Assembly (NCBI GenBank): GCA_934278925.1
Contig: CAKQWJ010000015.1
Span: 1 to 58,364 of the forward strand
Length of the DNA stretch: 58,364 bases
DNA from: an uncultured Clostridia bacterium
Lineage (GTDB): Bacteria; Bacillota; Clostridia; Peptostreptococcales; Anaerovoracaceae
Reading direction: 5' to 3'
Every line of letters starts with the position of its first letter. Within the stretch, counting starts at the first letter, position 1. Below are positions 34,101 to 43,137 of the stretch, in pieces. The translations under genes were made by a program, and so were the position numbers. The notes beneath the pieces are model-generated. The model was not told the DNA's origin. It did not search any database and was given only the letters and a program-made list of their open reading frames with translations.

Positions 34101-34788
34101 CCGCAATGAGGGCGTTGTAATTAATGAAATGCTCTTCCCGGATGCTGACAATGTCATCCCTATCACCGATGAAGAATATCTGGACGATGATATCGTATCG
34201 CGCCTGTGCGCATGGCTGAAAGAGGTGTACGGTGCCGATACCCTGGAAGAAAACCTGGATTATATCGCAAAAGCTCTTGGCAAAAAAGGCAGCACCAGCC
34301 GGGAAATCATCCGAAACTACTTCTTGACCGATTTCTTTAAGGATCACTGCCAGACGTATTCCGTTACCGGATCCGGCAAGCGTCCGATTTACTGGCTGTT
34401 TGACAGCGGTAAACAGAACGGTTTCAAAGCGTTGATTTACCTGCATCGCTATACACCGGATACCATCGGCAATTTGCGTATCGACTACCTGCATAAGATG
34501 CAGCGCGTATATGAATCCGAGATTAATCGGATGCAGGATATGATGGATCACAGTGAGAATGCCCGCGAAGTGGCAGCAGCTTCCAAGCGAAAGGAGAAAC
34601 TCACTAAGCAGCTGAAGGAATGCCGGGAATACGATGAGAAGATCAGCCATCTGGCACTTTCCCGTATCGAGCTTGACCTCGATGACGGCATAAAGGTCAA
34701 CTACCGCAAGCTTCAAACCGCACAGGACGGTAAGTTCTACGAGGTGCTGGCGGACAGCAAAAAAATAATGATTAAAATCAAAAAATAA
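31141..34788 (+). CDS. pglX: BREX adenine-specific DNA methyltransferase PglX
   Basis: The 1215-aa N6-adenine methyltransferase has motif I 'IDPCMGSGHILVYAFDVLMQ' and motif IV 'CTNPPYAGTGN'. It marks self DNA at a non-palindromic site and is needed for phage exclusion. The N-terminal part is helical; the target-recognition part lies about residues 640-860. The DNA coding for that part (about 33050-33720) is distinctly AT-rich, with different codon use from both flanks, suggesting exchange of the recognition domain. The gene is intact with no homopolymer switch seen. ATG 31141 follows GATAGGAGG. Confidence 0.95.
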   Translation: MNKTAIKNFAIWARNKLITDVSNDARLIGITEEGISNPLPQSFGDTQFFDIGTAEPYSISGDAVRQRNKLVNALRHKEEDSDYKTAYQYVIEEVAYTWFNRLIAIRFMEVNDYLPSHIRVLSSDSGKMEPDLVTTPFDADLPFTEDEEKQIIDLKEDNKLDEVFRILFLKQCNALNEILPSLFEKTKDYTELLLNLSVIDQDGVVYHLTHDIPEDDFNVEKGGQVEIIGWLYQYYNTEPKAAAFAKTGKITKDEIPAVTQLFTPDWIVRYMVENSLGRFWVEGHPDCGLQENWKYYLEEAEQTPDVQTQLAEIRKEYAALNPEDIKFIDPCMGSGHILVYAFDVLMQIYESVGYSRRDAAKSILEHNIYGLDIDDRAYQLAYFAVMMKARQYNRRILNGENTCHVYAIQESNSIKRKHLKYFGAGMADIEKNVAKMQLEGLLDTLTDAKEYGSILNIESYNWDLLRVFVAANDTAGQISMDSVGLEDTAEQLNRLIDIGETMARKYWVTCTNPPYAGTGNLSANVNNFVKKNYPNSKADLFAVFIERCHQMTVNNGFQAMITQHSWMFLSSFEKLREKMMLTETVNMAHLGARAFEEIGGEVVQTTAFVRCANHVDGYKGTYCRLIEPTSQQGKENLFLTASNRFITVQDKFSKIPGKPITYWVSNQFCEAFDAKTVESYSFKVCKGGFTGNNDKYLRLWYEINNVYLNGVWHKYSKGGGFRKWYGNSQHVVYWKNNGEELKSNPKAGMGASQYYDKPHFVWSGISTGLPSFRYDEDDVYFDDVSPAIIFSKSKNWYLLGLLNSVVVSKVLALIAPTIHFQAGDIKSIPVKMSGSNFDEYLVKDSVNIGKTDWDSFETSWDFKKHPLLRNVSTIAEAFIQWQAECDDRFNRLKANEEELNRIFIDIYGLQDELTPEVEDKDVTVRKADLQRDIKSLLSYAVGCMFGRYSIYKDGLLFAGEPYSLQTFVDKLNDRPGTISTEELWRAYRNEGVVINEMLFPDADNVIPITDEEYLDDDIVSRLCAWLKEVYGADTLEENLDYIAKALGKKGSTSREIIRNYFLTDFFKDHCQTYSVTGSGKRPIYWLFDSGKQNGFKALIYLHRYTPDTIGNLRIDYLHKMQRVYESEINRMQDMMDHSENAREVAAASKRKEKLTKQLKECREYDEKISHLALSRIELDLDDGIKVNYRKLQTAQDGKFYEVLADSKKIMIKIKK

Positions 34789-34812
34789 TAGAAAGCATCA
34801 ATATAATACAGT

Positions 34813-37380
34813 ATGGCAGAATTAAATCTAAAACAAATTGTAGACCGCTTGAATGCGGAGTTTACAGGGGAAACCCGAAAATTGGTTTTCTGGTATGATG
34901 ACAAGGCAGAATTTGTCGAAGACATGGAGTCGGTGGAGCTTCAGAACGCGAAGATTTATCGTCTTCAGCCGGACAATCAGTTCTATACAAAGTATTTTTT
35001 GGAACGTGTGGATCGGACGACGAATTATTTGATTTATGCACCGTTTCCGAAACCGGATGTAAGGATGAATCATTTGGAAGACACGATGTTGTACTCCAAA
35101 CGTTTTTATGCGGATCGCGCATCGCTGCTGTTGGTCGACCTGGGCATTGAGGAAAAGTACAAGCCGGTGATTGAAAAACACATTAAGTTCTTTGCCAACA
35201 AAGAGCGAACTCAGCGTTTCTATAATCTGGAAATTGAGAATTTCAACGAGAAGAGTATACTCGTTGGACTAATGAGTGCATTGTGCAAGACCCATATTTG
35301 TTCATTTGAGGAAGTCGTGCGTACCGTACTGATGGAAGGAAGTTTGGATGACAACATCTTCTTGCGGGAATTTGAAAAATATGAACTGCTGTCTGAATTC
35401 TGGAAATTCTGTGAGCAACATTTCGGATATATCGATCCGAAACCAAATCCGGAACGTTTGCTGGTAACGATGTTCGTTACTTACACCGGTCGCTATGTGC
35501 AGGCAGAGCTTCCTGCACCATGGAAAAGTTTTGTTTCTTACAAGTCCGGGAATATCATCGCATTTCTTGACAGTCTGATGAATAGCGTCCTATACCAAGA
35601 CCGATATGATGAGCTGTCAGAGCACGTATCTAGAGGGCTGAACGTTGTCTCGACTTTTGCAGAGATGCACGTGGATGACTTGGTGGAGTGTGACTCTTTC
35701 ATCGCAGTAGATCGAATTCTGATTCAATGGATTGTGGACCGACTTATCTCGGAAGATATCGGTGCAACAGTTAATGAACTTACAATACCGGAACTCTGTG
35801 AGAAACGGGGGAAAATGCACTTTGGGAGAAAGACTGGGACGACTTACCGGATGCTTACCGAAGCATACAACATTGTGAAAAAAGCAGATTATCGCGGTGA
35901 AGACACTTACAAATCAATCTTTGAACAATACCTTACTGCGGATTACAATATGGATCGACAGTATCGGAAATTCTACTATTACTACGATTTGTTGGAGAAT
36001 ATCGATGTGTTTGAGCCTCTTCGGGAACTAGTGGAAAATATTTATACGAATGAATATTTGGCTCGGTTACTCCCGACTTGGAATGCTGAAATTCGCCGAA
36101 AAGACGTATTTTTTGCATTCCCGATACAGCGAGAATTTTATAATGCAAACCTACGCAATGTTAAGGAGCGTACCGTAGTAATCATTTCCGATGCCATGCG
36201 TTATGAGGTCGGACAGGAATTGTTTTCTCGAATGCAGGATAATCCGAAATGTACGGCAAACTTATCCGCTCAATTAAGTGTCTTGCCTTCTTACACAAGA
36301 CTTGGAATGGCTGCACTTCTGCCGCACAGCACATTGGAATTGACGGATGATTTCCGTGTCCTGGTAGACGGTGTTCTTTGTGATAGTTTGGCAGGACGGC
36401 AGCAGATACTGCAAAAGTATAACCCGGATAGCGTTTGCGTGCAGTTTGATGATATCAAGAATTTGAAAGTGGCAGAACTTCGTCAGGTACTGACAAATCG
36501 TCAAATTATCTATGTATACCATAACCAAATTGATGCTCGTGGCGATAAGGCAAATACGGAGGATGAGGTATTTACTGCGTGTGAAGAAGCCATTCAAGAA
36601 ATCATGGATTTGATTCAGCGCATATCTGTTAGCGGTAACACCTATCATTTCATTGTCACCGCGGATCACGGATTTATTTACAAGCGTGATAAGTTAACAG
36701 AAAGCGATAAGGTAAGTTATTCAGAAGGTACAAGAGAAAGCGATACCGGTTGCAAAACTTTTGGAAAAAATTCAGAAAAGGCATTCGTCAATCGCAGATT
36801 CTATGTGTCGAAGACAGCTTTAGAAGATGATGGTATTGACCATATGAGTATGGGACGTATCCTTGGAAACGAGGAAAGCAAGGTGGTTTCTTATCCAGTC
36901 AGCAACAATGTCTTCAAGGTCACCGGAGGCGGGGCCAACTATGTGCATGGTGGTTCTTCCCCGCAAGAAATGATTGTGCCGGTGCTGGATGTTAAGATGG
37001 AACGCGGACATATGGAAACGAAAAATGCAGAAATTGCGCTGGTCAGCATTGTTCGGAAGATTACAAATCTAATCACTGCCATGGACTTCATTCAGACCGA
37101 TGCGGTCTGTGATACCGTAAAAGCAGCAAAATATCGCATGTTCTTCCTTTCGGAGGATAATGAAAGAATATCGAACGAAAATAGTTATGTGGCGGACAGT
37201 CGTGAAGAGAATGCACAGAAGCGCATTTTTCGAATGCAGTTCACCTTCAAAAACAAGAAATATGACAAGAACAAACAATATTATCTTGTGGTTTATGACG
37301 AGGAAAGCGGTCTAGAGCAGTGGCGGAAGCAAGTCATCATGGATATTGCCTTTTCGGATGACTTTGGATTCGGTTTCTGA
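34813..37380 (+). CDS. pglZ: BREX alkaline-phosphatase-fold protein PglZ
   Basis: The 855-aa protein carries the PglZ core: 'TVVIISDAMRYEVGQELFS' (metal and nucleophile region), 'YHFIVTADHGFIYKRDKL' and 'GGANYVHGGSSPQEMIVPVL', all three metal-binding blocks of the alkaline phosphatase superfamily. Its enzymatic activity in BREX is likely a nuclease or phosphodiesterase, needed for methylation and defence. The N-terminal 450 residues are helical and species-specific. It begins 24 nt after pglX with a poor ribosome site, so coupling to pglX is likely. Confidence 0.95.
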   Translation: MAELNLKQIVDRLNAEFTGETRKLVFWYDDKAEFVEDMESVELQNAKIYRLQPDNQFYTKYFLERVDRTTNYLIYAPFPKPDVRMNHLEDTMLYSKRFYADRASLLLVDLGIEEKYKPVIEKHIKFFANKERTQRFYNLEIENFNEKSILVGLMSALCKTHICSFEEVVRTVLMEGSLDDNIFLREFEKYELLSEFWKFCEQHFGYIDPKPNPERLLVTMFVTYTGRYVQAELPAPWKSFVSYKSGNIIAFLDSLMNSVLYQDRYDELSEHVSRGLNVVSTFAEMHVDDLVECDSFIAVDRILIQWIVDRLISEDIGATVNELTIPELCEKRGKMHFGRKTGTTYRMLTEAYNIVKKADYRGEDTYKSIFEQYLTADYNMDRQYRKFYYYYDLLENIDVFEPLRELVENIYTNEYLARLLPTWNAEIRRKDVFFAFPIQREFYNANLRNVKERTVVIISDAMRYEVGQELFSRMQDNPKCTANLSAQLSVLPSYTRLGMAALLPHSTLELTDDFRVLVDGVLCDSLAGRQQILQKYNPDSVCVQFDDIKNLKVAELRQVLTNRQIIYVYHNQIDARGDKANTEDEVFTACEEAIQEIMDLIQRISVSGNTYHFIVTADHGFIYKRDKLTESDKVSYSEGTRESDTGCKTFGKNSEKAFVNRRFYVSKTALEDDGIDHMSMGRILGNEESKVVSYPVSNNVFKVTGGGANYVHGGSSPQEMIVPVLDVKMERGHMETKNAEIALVSIVRKITNLITAMDFIQTDAVCDTVKAAKYRMFFLSEDNERISNENSYVADSREENAQKRIFRMQFTFKNKKYDKNKQYYLVVYDEESGLEQWRKQVIMDIAFSDDFGFGF

Positions 37381-37403
37381 TACAGAGGAGGCAGTAATTC
37401 CGT

Positions 37404-39470
37404 ATGGATATGATACATATAGTGGCGGACGATGCTCGTGAAGAGCTGCGTCGGAAGTTGCGCAGTAACTTCGATGGTCGAATTGTTCGAAAAGATCTGA
37501 CAAAGAAAATAAAAGAAGGGGCAAATGTTCCAATATACGTTCTGGAGTTTCTGCTGGGACAGTATTGTAGTTCGGATGATGAGGCAATTATTGAACAGGG
37601 CGTTCAAAGTGTAAAGCACATTTTGGCCGACAATTTTGTTCGACCGGATGAATCACAGAAAATACTATCCCTACTGCGAAAGAACGGAAACCATACCATT
37701 ATTGATATGGTGACGGTGCATTTAGACATCAAGAGAGATTGTTATTTTGCGGAGTTCTCGAACCTTGGACTTTCAAACGTACCGATTACGGACGACTATC
37801 CCGAGAAGTATGATCGGTTGCTGTGTGGCGGAATCTGGTGCATTGTCCAACTGGATTATGAGTATGTAGAAGAGGAAAAGAAGAATGGAATACCGATACA
37901 GATTCGGAAGCTGACGCCAATTCAGATGCCGCATGTGGATATTGATGAGCTAAAGGCAGGTAGGAAGAATTTCTCCGAAGATGAATGGCTGGATATCTTA
38001 ATGCGGTCTATTGGAATGGAGCCGGATGAACTGACCGAGCGTGAGAAGTGGCTACTTCTGCTCAGAATGGTTCCGCTTGTAGAGAACAACTTCAACCTAT
38101 GTGAATTGGGACCGAGATCCACGGGCAAGTCCCATCTGTACAAAGAGATTTCGCCGAACAGTATTTTGGTATCCGGCGGACAGACTACCGTCGCAAATTT
38201 GTTTTATAATATGGGACGAAAAACGGTGGGTCTGGTAGGCCTGTGGGATTGCGTGGCATTTGATGAAGTCGCCGGCATCAATTTCAAGGATAAAGACGGC
38301 ATACAGATCATGAAGGATTACATGGCGTCCGGTTCTTTTGCCAGAGGCAAGGAAGAGAAATCTGCTTCTGCATCAATGGTATTTGTCGGCAATATCAATC
38401 AGAGCGTGGATGTGCTGCTGAAGACATCCAGTTTGTTTGATCCATTTCCACCGGAGATGGGAACCGATACCGCATTTCTTGATCGTATGCATTGCTATAT
38501 TCCGGGATGGGAGATTCCGAAGTTTAGACCGGTGCATTTTACAAATGACTATGGTTTCATCACCGACTATCTGGCGGAGTTCCTGCGGGAGCTGAGAAAA
38601 GAACAGTACGGAGATGCTCTGGATGAGTATTTCCGGTTGGGAAGAAACCTGAATCAGAGAGATACAATTGCGGTCCGGAAGATGGTGGGCGGACTTGTGA
38701 AGCTCATGTATCCGGATGGGGAATACACGAAAAAGCAGCTGGAAGATATCTTGAAGATTTCGCTGGAAATGCGCCGACGTGTAAAAGAACAATTGAAGAA
38801 GTTGGGCGGTATGGAGTTCTATGATGTGAATTTCTCGTATATTGATCTGGAAGATATGTCCGAACATTATGTTTCGGTGCCGGAACAGGGTGGCGGGAAG
38901 CTGATTCCGGAAGGCATGTGCAATCCGGGACAGGTATATACCGTATCGCAGGGAAAGTCCGGTATGATTGGTGTATTTCGGCTGGAAAGTCAAATGCTTC
39001 AGGGCAATGGAAAGCTGGAGCGGACCGGACTCGGTTCTGATCGTGATGCGAAGGAATCTTCCAATACGGCATTCAATTATCTGAAGGCGAATGGCAACAG
39101 AATCAGCGGTTCCATCAGCACGACATCGAAGGATTATATCATCAACTATCAAGATCTGCAGGGAATCGGCATGACCGGAAAGTTGGCTCTTCCCACATTG
39201 ATTGCATTGTGCTCTATCGCTTTGGGAAAGCCGGTGCAGAGTTCAACGGCGATCCTTGGTGAAATCAGTATCAGCGGAACACTGATCAAGGTGGACAATC
39301 TGGCAGATACGCTGCAGGTGTGCCTGGACTCCGGGGCGAAAAAGGTACTTCTTCCGCAACTGTCGTTCGCGGATTTTACAACAGTGCCGCCGGAACTGAT
39401 GAGTTCTTTCCAGCTGATTCCGTACCAGAGTGCGGAGGATGCGGTGTTTAAGGCGCTGGGGGTGGAGTGA
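37404..39470 (+). CDS. brxL: BREX AAA+ / Lon-like protein BrxL
   Basis: The 688-aa protein has an N-terminal domain, an AAA+ core with Walker A 'LGPRSTGKSHLYKEISPNSI' (about residue 235) and 'VGLWDCVAFDEVAGINF', and a C-terminal Lon-protease-like fold ('GMTGKLALPTLIALCSIAL' to 'AKKVLLPQLSF'). BrxL forms DNA-bound rings and is required for phage exclusion in type 1 systems. The positions matching the Lon Ser-Lys dyad read 'IGMTGKLA' and 'VDNLADT', so protease activity looks unlikely. AGAGGAGG precedes the ATG. It completes the canonical type 1 order. Confidence 0.95.
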   Translation: MDMIHIVADDAREELRRKLRSNFDGRIVRKDLTKKIKEGANVPIYVLEFLLGQYCSSDDEAIIEQGVQSVKHILADNFVRPDESQKILSLLRKNGNHTIIDMVTVHLDIKRDCYFAEFSNLGLSNVPITDDYPEKYDRLLCGGIWCIVQLDYEYVEEEKKNGIPIQIRKLTPIQMPHVDIDELKAGRKNFSEDEWLDILMRSIGMEPDELTEREKWLLLLRMVPLVENNFNLCELGPRSTGKSHLYKEISPNSILVSGGQTTVANLFYNMGRKTVGLVGLWDCVAFDEVAGINFKDKDGIQIMKDYMASGSFARGKEEKSASASMVFVGNINQSVDVLLKTSSLFDPFPPEMGTDTAFLDRMHCYIPGWEIPKFRPVHFTNDYGFITDYLAEFLRELRKEQYGDALDEYFRLGRNLNQRDTIAVRKMVGGLVKLMYPDGEYTKKQLEDILKISLEMRRRVKEQLKKLGGMEFYDVNFSYIDLEDMSEHYVSVPEQGGGKLIPEGMCNPGQVYTVSQGKSGMIGVFRLESQMLQGNGKLERTGLGSDRDAKESSNTAFNYLKANGNRISGSISTTSKDYIINYQDLQGIGMTGKLALPTLIALCSIALGKPVQSSTAILGEISISGTLIKVDNLADTLQVCLDSGAKKVLLPQLSFADFTTVPPELMSSFQLIPYQSAEDAVFKALGVE

Positions 39471-39502
39471 CAGGATTGTAGAAAGCTGTGTCTCTGAGTA
39501 GG

Positions 39503-39530
39503 ATGTTCCCGACACAAATGTCGGGAACAT
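39503..39530 (+). terminator. 12-bp perfect hairpin after brxL
   Basis: ATGTTCCCGACA-caaa-TGTCGGGAACAT, 32 nt after the brxL stop, followed by CTTT. It is the likely end of the BREX transcript, or a trace of an insertion-sequence terminus because transposase sequence follows directly. Confidence 0.65.
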
Positions 39531-39540
39531 CTTTGCCATA

Positions 39541-39792
39541 TCTTTTGACCGGAAAGCTGCTGATTTGTTATTCACAGTCCTTTCTCTACGGGCGTCCCAG
39601 AAATCAACCATTATTACTTCAAACCTCACATTTGAGAGATGGGATGAAATCTTCGGAGATGCCGCCATTACAAGTGCAATCGTTGATAGGCTTACATACA
39701 AAGCTTATCTGATTGATATGGAAGGCGATTCCTACAGGCTCCGCGAAACTTTGCGGAACAACGGAACCGACTTCGAAACAGTAGTAAAATAG
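39541..39792 (+). pseudogene. IS21-family IstB-like ATPase, C-terminal remnant
   Basis: The translation 'KAADLLFTVLSLRASQKSTI', then ITSNLTFERWDEIFGD and 'DRLTYKAYLIDMEGDSYRLR', is the C-terminal third of the IstB helper ATPase of IS21 elements. The N-terminal two thirds, the IstA transposase and the terminal repeats are missing. It is a scar of an insertion next to the BREX operon. Confidence 0.82.
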
Positions 39793-39902
39793 TAACTGCA
39801 CCTGTGGCAGAGATGCTGCAGGTGCCAAACTTGGTCCAAAGCGACCTAGTTTTCAATGAGCAGTTGACCGAATTTTCGGTTGACAAATACAGGAGAGCCG
39901 GA

Positions 39903-40112
39903 ATGCTGAAAAATAACGTGGAAGTCGATGTAAAAGTTAAATGTATAGAGGGCAATGTTACCCAAGCAAAACTGGCAGAAGAAATCGGTACCTCAGCACC
40001 ATATGTCAGTCGACTCATAAGAAATAACGAAAAAATCGTCAACAAGACTTTTCTACAGCTGATGGAAAAGCTGGGCTACGATGTTGAGCTTCATTATATA
40101 AAGCGGGAATAG
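39903..40112 (+). CDS. Small XRE-family HTH protein
   Basis: The 69-aa protein has a Cro/C1-type helix-turn-helix: 'GNVTQAKLAEEIGTSAPYVS' followed by RLIRNNEKIVNKTFLQLMEK. AGGAGAG lies upstream of ATG 39903; the frame is open further upstream (to GTG 39804) but without ribosome site. It may be a regulator of the adjacent restriction gene or the surviving antitoxin-like half of a lost pair. No toxin partner is visible. Confidence 0.7.
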   Translation: MLKNNVEVDVKVKCIEGNVTQAKLAEEIGTSAPYVSRLIRNNEKIVNKTFLQLMEKLGYDVELHYIKRE

Positions 40113-40216
40113 AGATGTAATAACCGCTATGGGTATTATGAAACATAAAAAGTTGTTGTTTGACAAGTTATGGCAACTCAATCCAGAAATCATCTTTATT
40201 TAGGGAGTAGCTTACT

Positions 40217-41935
40217 ATGAAAGCGATAGACACTGAACTGACAAAATTTTTGGGAGCAGAAGCACAGTATTATGTTCCTATTTATCAACGAAAATACAGT
40301 TGGAAAAAGGAAAATTGCCTTAAGCTGATTGACGATATTATAAAAGTTGCAAATGATGAAGGCCGTCCATGTCATTTTATAGGATCCGTGATATATCTTG
40401 CGAAACAGGATACAATGCATGCCTCTGCTGTAAAGGAATACCTTGTTATTGATGGGCAACAAAGAATGACCACGGTTTCTATCATACTGCTGGCTCTTGG
40501 TGATTATACCAGAATAAAAATTACGGATGATACCGATTATACTAAAGCAACAACAAGCTTAGAGAAGTTGTCACGTAGATATCTGATTAACGAAGACGAG
40601 GTAGAGGATCTCTATTATAAAGTAAGACTTAACGAGGAAGATTTCTATGCGTGGAAGAAACTCCTTAGTAATCGCACAAAGCCGGATGATATTAAGCACA
40701 GTAAGATTTTTGAAAATTACAATACTATATTCAAGGCGTTTTGTGATAGTGGTGTTGAGCCACAGTTAATATATGATGGAATCAAAAAGCTGCGATTGGT
40801 AGATATTTGTCTCGTGCCAGAAGATAATGCACAGTTAGTATTTGAAACAGTCAACAGCACAGGTCTTCCACTTTCTACTGCTGATAAAATCAGAAATTTT
40901 CTTTTAATGACTGTCGAACCAAATGAACAGACGAAACTCTATTTAGATTATTGGCATCCAATGGAGAAGGCTCTTGGAATGGAATCTGGCGAATCGTCAC
41001 GTTTTGAAAGCTTTTTTAATTATTACATGACTTCCGTGTTACAGCGACAGCTGGTAGGTGATTACTATGATATGTTTAAAAATTATTATTATGAAAATAG
41101 AGCTGTTGGAACAGAGAAAATAGTAAAGCAGATACACCAATATTCCAAATACTATGAAGAGTGGAATTCTTCATCCGACAAGGGAAACCGCATTCAAAAA
41201 GCATTATATAGAGTTAGAAAGACGGGGCAATTAAAGATAACTCCGGCAATCTTGAAACTGCTCTCTGATAGAAATGAGGGTATACTTGCAGATGATGACG
41301 CATTTGAAATTTTGACAATTATGGAATCATATTGGATGAGAAGAGCAATCTGTGCATTGCCAACGAATACAGCGGGTCCAGTCTGCATTTCTATGCTGAA
41401 GAGTCTTTATAGCCAAGATCCTTTAAAGTCATTTAAAGACAATATATTCTCTTTGACATGGGCACAGAGAATGCCAAGTGATTCTGAAATTAAGGATACT
41501 CTTAAAACTCTAAAAATATATTCTATTAGTTCAAGCCGTACAAAAACAATTCTGGACAAACTGGAGAACAATCACAGAAAAGAGTATGTTCCGACATCGG
41601 AATATACTATCGAGCATATTATGCCGCAGACATTGTCTGATGATTGGAAGAAGGATTTAGGTATTGATGCGGAGCGTATACATGAGACTTATGTTCATAC
41701 CATCGGAAATCTTACTTTGACAGGATACAATTCTGAATATCAGAATAAGCGTTTTGCGGACAAGCTTGATTGCAAGGATAAAGATGGAAAATTGATTGGC
41801 TATAAGCACACTCCAATAAAAATAAGTAGTTACCTAACCACTGTCAATCAATGGGGAGAAAATGAAATATTGACCAGGGCAGAACTACTTGCAGATGAGT
41901 TGCTCTCCATATGGGAGTATCCCGCAAAGCCGTGA
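40217..41935 (+). CDS. GmrSD-type DUF262/DUF1524 restriction protein
   Basis: The 572-aa protein is a fused GmrS-GmrD-like type IV restriction enzyme. The N-terminal DUF262 domain has 'YYVPIYQRKYSWKKENCLKL' and the nucleotide-sensing motif 'VIDGQQRMTTVSIILLAL'. The C-terminal DUF1524 HNH-like nuclease has 'SEYTIEHIMPQTLSDDWKKD' and 'TIGNLTLTGYNSEYQNKRF'. Relatives cut modified, for example glucosylated, phage DNA and are inhibited by nucleotides. Such genes (BrxU) are known partners of BREX, complementing it against modified phages. The start follows GGGAGTAGC. Confidence 0.88.
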   Translation: MKAIDTELTKFLGAEAQYYVPIYQRKYSWKKENCLKLIDDIIKVANDEGRPCHFIGSVIYLAKQDTMHASAVKEYLVIDGQQRMTTVSIILLALGDYTRIKITDDTDYTKATTSLEKLSRRYLINEDEVEDLYYKVRLNEEDFYAWKKLLSNRTKPDDIKHSKIFENYNTIFKAFCDSGVEPQLIYDGIKKLRLVDICLVPEDNAQLVFETVNSTGLPLSTADKIRNFLLMTVEPNEQTKLYLDYWHPMEKALGMESGESSRFESFFNYYMTSVLQRQLVGDYYDMFKNYYYENRAVGTEKIVKQIHQYSKYYEEWNSSSDKGNRIQKALYRVRKTGQLKITPAILKLLSDRNEGILADDDAFEILTIMESYWMRRAICALPTNTAGPVCISMLKSLYSQDPLKSFKDNIFSLTWAQRMPSDSEIKDTLKTLKIYSISSSRTKTILDKLENNHRKEYVPTSEYTIEHIMPQTLSDDWKKDLGIDAERIHETYVHTIGNLTLTGYNSEYQNKRFADKLDCKDKDGKLIGYKHTPIKISSYLTTVNQWGENEILTRAELLADELLSIWEYPAKP

Positions 41936-42023
41936 TTATCGAAATGATGATCTTGGAGTTTGTCAATGAAAAAATTGTTAAAGAAGCAGCTGAAAGCAGA
42001 ATTGATGTAAAAGAGGTATCCTT

Positions 42024-42467
42024 ATGTACGAAAGCTTAACAAAATACCTAATTGAGTTCACAGGGGATGAATTCGGCACATGGGTTATCGATAAAGAGAA
42101 TGACGGAACGCCAGAATATCCTATACAAATGCCTTATGTGAATTATGCAACCACTGTTGATCGTTTTGTCGATGATGTCTATGCCTTCGTGGACGAGCGC
42201 AAAGAGTTGAAATTAAATCACTATTCGGACATTCTTAAAGCAAATGCCATCGAATGGGGAACGGATTCAATGTCGACAGCTGCAGTTGAAAATCTTGATG
42301 CAAAATGCGTACTCGCCATGATTTTGGGTGCTGTCCGTGCAGAGAGATTTTGTGATGGGGCATTGCTTGGATTCTTTGAAAATGGTTCTATCGCACGCTG
42401 GCTTGAAAGGTTGAAAGAACTGGAGATAGAACAGGGGGTGATGTTATGCAGCATGAATGCAGGATAA
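42024..42467 (+). CDS. DUF6508-like protein
   Basis: The 147-aa soluble protein contains 'MPYVNYATTVDRFVDDVYAF' and the C-terminal 'LGAVRAERFCDGALLGFFEN' followed by GSIARWLERLKEL, the pattern of DUF6508 proteins common in clostridial accessory regions. No function is known. GAGGTATCCTT precedes the ATG. The upstream 90 nt look like a degraded reading frame. The last 22 nt overlap the next small gene. Confidence 0.75.
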   Translation: MYESLTKYLIEFTGDEFGTWVIDKENDGTPEYPIQMPYVNYATTVDRFVDDVYAFVDERKELKLNHYSDILKANAIEWGTDSMSTAAVENLDAKCVLAMILGAVRAERFCDGALLGFFENGSIARWLERLKELEIEQGVMLCSMNAG

Positions 42468-42586
42468 CAGTTCTGGAAACAAAGGTATTCCCGGAACTGT
42501 GGGAAAAATATCTGGCTGAGTCGAAGTCAGAATTGTGTCCTCGCTTCAAGGCAAGAACACCGCAGCAGGATGCTTATACGGGATAA
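42446..42586 (+). pseudogene. Truncated TIGR04076-like protein
   Basis: A 46-codon frame beginning 'MQHECRITVLETKVFPELWE' and ending TPQQDAYTG matches only the N-terminal half of TIGR04076-type proteins. It overlaps the preceding gene and ends abruptly, so it is probably a remnant. Confidence 0.5.
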
Positions 42587-42612
42587 AAAAATAGGATTTC
42601 AGGAGGTTGACA

Positions 42613-43137
42613 ATGAAGATTGTAATCATAAACGGAAGTGCAAGAAAGGGAAACACATTAACAGCGATTCAGGCATTTACTGAAGGTGTCGCAGAAGGCA
42701 ATGAGATTGAAACCATCGCACCGGAGAAGTTGAATATCGCTCCATGTAAAGGCTGCGGAGTCTGTCAATGCAGCAAGGGCTGTGTAGATCAGGATGATAC
42801 AAATCCGACCATAGATAAAATCGTTGCAGCAGATGTGATTGTTTTTGCTACACCAGTTTATTGGTGGGGAATGTCAGCGCAGCTGAAGCTCATCATCGAT
42901 AAATGTTATTGCAAAGGACTGCATCTGAAGAATAAGAAAGTCGGCGTTCTTGTTGTCGGAGCTGCTTCGGTCGGCAGCATACAGTATGAACTGATTGACA
43001 AGCAGTTCCAGTGTATGGCAGATTACCTGTCATGGGATGTGCTGTTTATGAAATCATATTCTGCAAGCGACAGAATGGATTTGAGTAATAACGAAGATGC
43101 AATTGCTGAGCTGAAGCAGCTTGGCAGCAGTCTGTGA
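42613..43137 (+). CDS. Flavodoxin-fold NADPH-dependent FMN reductase
   Basis: The 174-aa protein has the FMN phosphate loop 'IINGSARKGNTLTAIQAF', the Cys-rich insertion 'CKGCGVCQCSKGCVDQDD' and 'FATPVYWWGMSAQLKLIIDK'. Family members (iron-sulfur flavoprotein-like) reduce flavins or quinones in anaerobes. ATG 42613 follows AGGAGGTTGACA. It is probably a stand-alone redox gene. Confidence 0.9.
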   Translation: MKIVIINGSARKGNTLTAIQAFTEGVAEGNEIETIAPEKLNIAPCKGCGVCQCSKGCVDQDDTNPTIDKIVAADVIVFATPVYWWGMSAQLKLIIDKCYCKGLHLKNKKVGVLVVGAASVGSIQYELIDKQFQCMADYLSWDVLFMKSYSASDRMDLSNNEDAIAELKQLGSSL

